From JBCBJX01 sp038522735 (GTDB lineage: Bacteria; Pseudomonadota; Alphaproteobacteria; Caulobacterales; Parvularculaceae): a DNA stretch of 64,000 nucleotides. The notes below the pieces were generated by a model. It had not been told where the DNA came from. It saw nothing but the letters and a program-made list of their open reading frames with translations, and did no database searches. Positions 60,467-64,000 of this stretch are shown here, piece by piece. The DNA is taken from NCBI GenBank assembly GCA_038522735.1, contig JBCBJX010000005.1:1-64000 (forward strand), given 5' to 3'. The stretch's first letter is position 1, and each line of letters opens with the position of its first letter. A program made the translations under genes and the position numbers.

Positions 60467-61744
60467 TTATCGGAAGTGCGCGTCGAGAAATTCGAGGAAA
60501 ACCGGCCAGTCCTCTTCCGTCACGCCATGAGTTCCCGGACGGATCCAGAACGCGATGTCGTCGGCCGGCCGGAACTCGTCCAGCCGCTCCGCAGTCATCC
60601 CGCGCGAGCCGTAGAGCGCATACGCGGGGTTCGCGCCCTGCGCCGCCCGGAAGGCCCCGTTGGGATCGGACCAGACGTCCCGGCGGGCGTTGCCGAGGAG
60701 GATCGGCCGCGGCGCGATCAAGGCGAGCAACTGGTGCTGATCGATCTCCATCTCTTTCGTTCGCCCGCCGAACGCTCCGTAAGCCGGCGAAAACCAGTGC
60801 GGGTAGGACTTCGTGATCGATTTGACGCTTTCGCCGGGCTTCTTCCTGTTCAAGGACGCGCCGCCGGTGCCGGACTGATGAGAGAGAACGCCGTCGATCC
60901 GCTCGTCATAGGCTGCGGCGACGAGAGCCGACTTGCCGTAGCGCGAATGTCCGTAGGCGATTGTCGCATCATCGTCGAAGCGCGGATCGGCGTCGAGAAG
61001 ATCGACCATCCGCGAGTGGACGAAAGCCCAGGCCCCGACCGCGCCCCAGCGATCCAGTTGGTCGTCGTCCCGACCCGATAGTCGGGAAAGAGCCGCGAGA
61101 CCCGGCTCTCTTGCGTCGGGCGCGACTTCCGACGGGTAGAGAAGGATGAGGGCGTAGCCGCGACCGACGATCATTTCGACAGGCGGCTCCATGATGTAGC
61201 GTCCGAACACGAACAGGAAGATCCCCGGAATCTCGCCGGCGCCCTCCGGCCGTGGACCGCCGTCCGGCGCGGAGACGTCCATATCGGGTAGCGCGCTCGC
61301 CCGACTGGAAAAGCTCTGCTTCAGGATCGCCGGATGCGGTCCGGGGCCCGGCGGCAGGATGATGTCGGCGAAGAAACGGGCCTCTTCGCGCTCGCCCGCC
61401 GCCGTCTCGACCGTGAACTCCACCGTCCACTCCTCAGCGACGACGCCGTCTCCGTAGACGGAGCCGTCGAGCGGGCGCACCGCCGACTTCCGCACGCCGA
61501 CGAGCCTCGGCGCGGCCCCGTAGACGTCCCGCTCGAAGGCGCCGCGAAGCAAAGGAGCGCGGCGCTCCTCCCAGTCGGCGACGGACGCAACGGGCGCGTC
61601 GGCCGCGAACTCCGCCAGCACGTCCGGACGGGCCTCGGCGCCGCGCGGCGCAAGCGGCGCCCACGCGATGGTCAGGCGCACGCAGGAGCTGAGACAAACG
61701 GCGGTAAAAACGAGCGCTGCAAGGCGCGCGACGGAACGCGTCAT
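60467..61744 (-). CDS. Lipoprotein esterase of the CE15 (glucuronoyl esterase)-like family
   Basis: 425 residues from ATG 61744. The signal MTRSVARLAALVFTAVCLSSC has lipobox LSSC (Cys21). The alpha/beta hydrolase body shows the nucleophile elbow GHSRYGKSALVAAAYDERI with Ser near residue 266, the follow-up SHQSGTGGASLNRKKPGE, a YPHWFSP segment and a C-terminal His in RPGTHGVTEEDW near 408. The GHSR-x-GK elbow is characteristic of CE15 glucuronoyl esterases, which cut 4-O-methyl-glucuronate esters linking xylan and lignin; marine bacterial members may act on other uronates. The outer surface of the cell is the likely site. Confidence 0.8.
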   Translation of the reverse strand: MTRSVARLAALVFTAVCLSSCVRLTIAWAPLAPRGAEARPDVLAEFAADAPVASVADWEERRAPLLRGAFERDVYGAAPRLVGVRKSAVRPLDGSVYGDGVVAEEWTVEFTVETAAGEREEARFFADIILPPGPGPHPAILKQSFSSRASALPDMDVSAPDGGPRPEGAGEIPGIFLFVFGRYIMEPPVEMIVGRGYALILLYPSEVAPDAREPGLAALSRLSGRDDDQLDRWGAVGAWAFVHSRMVDLLDADPRFDDDATIAYGHSRYGKSALVAAAYDERIDGVLSHQSGTGGASLNRKKPGESVKSITKSYPHWFSPAYGAFGGRTKEMEIDQHQLLALIAPRPILLGNARRDVWSDPNGAFRAAQGANPAYALYGSRGMTAERLDEFRPADDIAFWIRPGTHGVTEEDWPVFLEFLDAHFR

Positions 61745-61826
61745 CGATCTGATCTCCGGACCCCTCGCCCCGCCCTTAACACGCCCGGCGGCGGCTGGCG
61801 CCAGCCCCGCAGAGTTGTGAAGCCGC

Positions 61827-62537
61827 CTAGAGCCGCTCGAAGGCGAGATAGGCGGCGACCCGGCCCTCGCGTTCAGATTTCGCGCCATAGCGCGTCGTCG
61901 GCTGATCGACGGGACGCGTCCGCCAGTCTGCGGCGCGCCGCGCCGTCCACCGGAAGCCCGAATGCGCCAGGGCGTGCATCAGGGTCCACTCCACATAGCT
62001 CGGAATGTCCGATGCGACGCGCAGTACGCCGCCCGGCTTCAGCACCCGCGCCGCCGCGTCGAGAAACCAGCGCGACAGCAGCCGGCGCTTCCAGTGGCGG
62101 CGCTTCGGCCAAGGATCCGGGTGCAGAACATAAAGGCGATCGATCGAAGCGGGCGTGAGCGCTTCAAGAAGCGGGCGCGCGTCGCCGTAGTGGATGCGGA
62201 TGTTCTGGAGACCCTCGTCTTCGATATGGGCGAGGAAGCGCGCGACGCCGTTCATGAAGGTTTCGGCGCCGAGCATCAGGACATCCGGGCGCGCAGCCGC
62301 AACGGACGCCAAATGCTCGCCGCCGCCGAAGCCGATTTCGAGCCAGACTTCCGCCGCTTCAGGCGCGATGTCCGCCGGAACGACGGTCCCCGCCGCCGGG
62401 TCGGGCGCGGCCCATTTGGCGAGCGCCGCGTCGAGCAGCGCGATCTGGCGCGGTTTGACGTTCTTGTTGCGCTGGCGGCCGTAAAGGCGCGGGTCGTAGC
62501 CCGGCGCCTCGCTTTGCGGCCCCGCCTCGTCCGCCAA
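61827..62537 (-). CDS. trmB: tRNA (guanine-N7)-methyltransferase
   Basis: 236 residues. YGRQRNKNVKPRQIALLDAAL opens, the SAM-binding EIGFGGGEHLASVA, then RIHYGDARPLLEAL, the catalytic LHPDPWPKRRHWKRRLLS and the closing TTRYGAKSEREGR. It methylates N7 of G46 in tRNA. It lies 4 bases after metK on the same strand; the pair is standard in alphaproteobacteria. The CE15-like gene follows at 82 bases, preceded by a perfect 14-base palindrome (GGCTGGC-GCCAGCC, 61793-61806). Confidence 0.96.
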   Translation of the reverse strand: MADEAGPQSEAPGYDPRLYGRQRNKNVKPRQIALLDAALAKWAAPDPAAGTVVPADIAPEAAEVWLEIGFGGGEHLASVAAARPDVLMLGAETFMNGVARFLAHIEDEGLQNIRIHYGDARPLLEALTPASIDRLYVLHPDPWPKRRHWKRRLLSRWFLDAAARVLKPGGVLRVASDIPSYVEWTLMHALAHSGFRWTARRAADWRTRPVDQPTTRYGAKSEREGRVAAYLAFERL

Positions 62538-62541
62538 GTTC

Positions 62542-63699
62542 CTAAAGGGCGGACTTCAGGGCGTCGACGAGATCGGTCTTCTCCCAGGAGAAGCCGCCGT
62601 CGGCGTCCGGCGTCCGGCCGAAATGTCCGTAGGCGGCGGTCCGCTCATAGATCGGCTTGTTGAGGCCGAGATGCTCGCGGATGCCGCGTGGCGACAGGCG
62701 CATGACCTCGCGGATCGCGTATTCGAGTTTCTCCGGCGCGACCTCGCCCGTGCCGTAAGTATCGACGTAGACGGAAAGCGGCTCCGCGACGCCGATGGCG
62801 TAGGAAAGCTGGATCAGGCAGCGCTCGGCGAGGCCCGCCGCGACCACGTTCTTCGCCAGATAGCGCGAGGCGTAGGCGGCGGAGCGATCGACCTTCGTCG
62901 GGTCCTTGCCCGAGAACGCGCCGCCGCCATGGGGCGCCGCGCCGCCATAGGTGTCGACAATGATCTTGCGGCCGGTGAGGCCGGCGTCGCCGTCCGGGCC
63001 GCCGATGATGAAGCGGCCCGTCGGGTTTACGTGCCAGATCGTTTTATCGTCGATCCAGCCGTCCGGGATCGCGTCCCGCACATGCGGCTCGATCATCTCG
63101 CGGACCTCCGCCGACGACATGTCGACGAGGTGCTGGGTGGAGACGACGATGGTGTCGACCCTCTTAGGCCGGCCGTTTTCGTAAGCGACGGTGAGCTGGC
63201 TTTTTGCGTCCGGTCCGAGGCGGCGCTCGCCGCCATGGCGGGCCTCCGCAAGGGCCTGGAGGACCCGGTGGGCGTAGTAGATCGGCGCCGGCATCAGCTC
63301 ATCGGTCTCATTCGCCGCGTAGCCGAACATGATGCCCTGGTCGCCAGCGCCCTCGTCTTTCGCGCCTGCTGCGTCGACGCCGACGGCGATGTCGGCGGAC
63401 TGTTCGTGAACGTAGCAATCGATCGAGCAGGTGTCCCAGTGGAAGCCTTTCTGCTCGTAGCCGATTTCTTTGATCGCGCGGCGGGCCGTCGCGATCATTT
63501 CGTCATGGGATGCGGGGCCACGGATCTCGCCGGCCAGGACGACTTTATTGGTCGTCGTCAGCGTCTCGACCGCAACGCGCGCCTCCGGCTCCTTCGCGAG
63601 CATCAGATCGACGATGGCGTCCGAAATGCGATCGGAAACCTTGTCCGGGTGCCCTTCGGAGACGCTTTCGGATGTGAAGAGATAGTCGCTGCGCTGCAT
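62542..63699 (-). CDS. metK: S-adenosylmethionine synthase
   Basis: 385 residues. FTSESVSEGHPDKVSDRISDA holds the ATP-binding His, GEIRGPASHD and GVDAAGAKDEGAGDQGIMFGYA (part: GAGDQGIMFGYA) follow, then GRFIIGGPDGDAGLTGRKIIVDTYGG and GGGAFSGKDPTKVDRSAAY (parts: GGPDGDAGLTGRKI and GGGAFSGKDPTKVD). It makes SAM from methionine and ATP. A palindrome matching the ahcY one lies just before the ATG, so both ends of the methyl cycle seem to share a regulator. Transcribed with trmB. Confidence 0.98.
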   Translation of the reverse strand: MQRSDYLFTSESVSEGHPDKVSDRISDAIVDLMLAKEPEARVAVETLTTTNKVVLAGEIRGPASHDEMIATARRAIKEIGYEQKGFHWDTCSIDCYVHEQSADIAVGVDAAGAKDEGAGDQGIMFGYAANETDELMPAPIYYAHRVLQALAEARHGGERRLGPDAKSQLTVAYENGRPKRVDTIVVSTQHLVDMSSAEVREMIEPHVRDAIPDGWIDDKTIWHVNPTGRFIIGGPDGDAGLTGRKIIVDTYGGAAPHGGGAFSGKDPTKVDRSAAYASRYLAKNVVAAGLAERCLIQLSYAIGVAEPLSVYVDTYGTGEVAPEKLEYAIREVMRLSPRGIREHLGLNKPIYERTAAYGHFGRTPDADGGFSWEKTDLVDALKSAL

Positions 63700-63712
63700 G
63701 TCGGACCTTCAT

Positions 63713-63728
63713 ATAAAGATTTCTTTAT
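63713..63728. promoter_or_regulatory. Palindrome in front of metK, same core as ahcY operator
   Basis: ATAAAGA-TT-TCTTTAT, 14 bases before the metK ATG, identical in both arms to the inner part of 15124-15145. Its closeness to the start codon suggests repression when bound. Confidence 0.68.
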
Positions 63729-63774
63729 GCGGTCATATCGACAGGCTGGCGCTTTGTCCAACGGCTCGCGGCGT

Positions 63775-64000
63775 TCAGGCGTCGGCGGCGCGCTTAGCGT
63801 CGGACTTGCCGGACTCCGCCGGATCAGAAAGCGCTTTGACGAGGTCGAGCACGCGGCGGCGCACGCCGGTGTCGCGGATGGCCGCGAAGGCCCGGCAGAG
63901 CTCCACGCCTTCCGCGCTTGTCATGAAGCGCGTCGTCTCGTCATGGGCGGCGTAGGCGCCGTCGGCCTCGGCGAAGCCGGACGCGGCGTCATCACCCGGC
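63775..64000 (-). CDS. XRE-family regulator, C-terminal fragment
   Basis: The frame is open from the window edge to TGA at 63775-63777. The visible 75 residues end in TSAEGVELCRAFAAIRDTGVRRRVLDLVKAL and a polar tail (in parts: VELCRAFAAIRDTGVRRRVL, DLVKALSDPAE). This C-terminal pattern is common in alphaproteobacterial HTH proteins encoded just ahead of metK. The HTH itself is outside the window, so identification rests on position and pattern. Stop codon lies 75 bases from the metK ATG. Confidence 0.6.
   Translation of the reverse strand, partial: PGDDAASGFAEADGAYAAHDETTRFMTSAEGVELCRAFAAIRDTGVRRRVLDLVKALSDPAESGKSDAKRAADA

Noticed and set aside
60594..60620. TCATCCCGCG match inside the CE15-like gene resembling the 32185 repeat
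   Set aside because: Only about 10 bases match and there is no palindromic arm; chance.

Overview
The window looks like ordinary chromosome from a GC-rich alphaproteobacterium. The evidence is gene order as much as single genes: an XRE regulator, metK, trmB, rimP, nusA, ylxR, infB, rbfA, truB, rpsO, pnp block; ubiE-ubiB-coaBC-dut; fabA-fabB with fabI nearby; a 465-residue AhcY followed by a DivL-like kinase; and a very large NAD-glutamate dehydrogenase. Two proteins with exosortase-type C-terminal signals and REP-like intergenic repeats would fit a marine Parvularculales- or Hyphomonas-like lineage, but that placement is inference. I see no rRNA, tRNA, CRISPR, phage or transposase gene, and no gene-free stretch longer than about 300 bases.

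1-15,130: the end of a histidine kinase, an RNA methyltransferase, a GT2-GT4 double glycosyltransferase, a GMC oxidoreductase divergent from an acyl-CoA ligase, an AGE-family epimerase, a two-gene ABC exporter of the polysaccharide type, an outer-membrane barrel protein, a CobB sirtuin, a DUF1993 protein, a low-molecular-weight phosphatase, ThpR and an epimerase-like SDR. Together with a sulfotransferase-like gene at 59,268 this suggests surface polysaccharide production and export.

15,124-23,164: ahcY under a 22-bp palindrome whose half-site is also found in front of metK, 48 kb away. Next come two small secreted proteins ending in the same SEP-type (PEP-CTERM-like) sorting signal, each with a good sigma-54 type GG-N10-GC promoter and near-identical terminator, then a kinase with tyrosine in place of the phospho-accepting histidine (DivL-like), and three poorly characterised envelope proteins.

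23,333-35,877: NAD-glutamate dehydrogenase, threonine aldolase, IHF beta, the ubiE-ubiB and coaBC-dut-moeB-yceI runs (with a long inverted repeat between ubiB and coaBC) and a DUF2141 protein.

36,048-45,355: a hydroxyacid dehydrogenase, an SH3 protein, fabA-fabB, then about 3.1 kb of accessory DNA (LysR, RidA, and an SdpR/SdpI-like operon with two very small membrane proteins that also encode well-placed ribosome sites) before fabI, then a DUF885 lipoprotein.

45,448-64,000: the conserved translation block on the minus strand, broken in three places by other genes: a hybrid kinase between rpsO and truB, another between truB and rbfA (both on the plus strand, each sharing a CTAG double stop with its convergent neighbour), and a sulfotransferase-like gene plus a CE15-like esterase between rimP and trmB. 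The rimP-nusA-infB operon has a promoter followed by an intrinsic terminator before its first gene.
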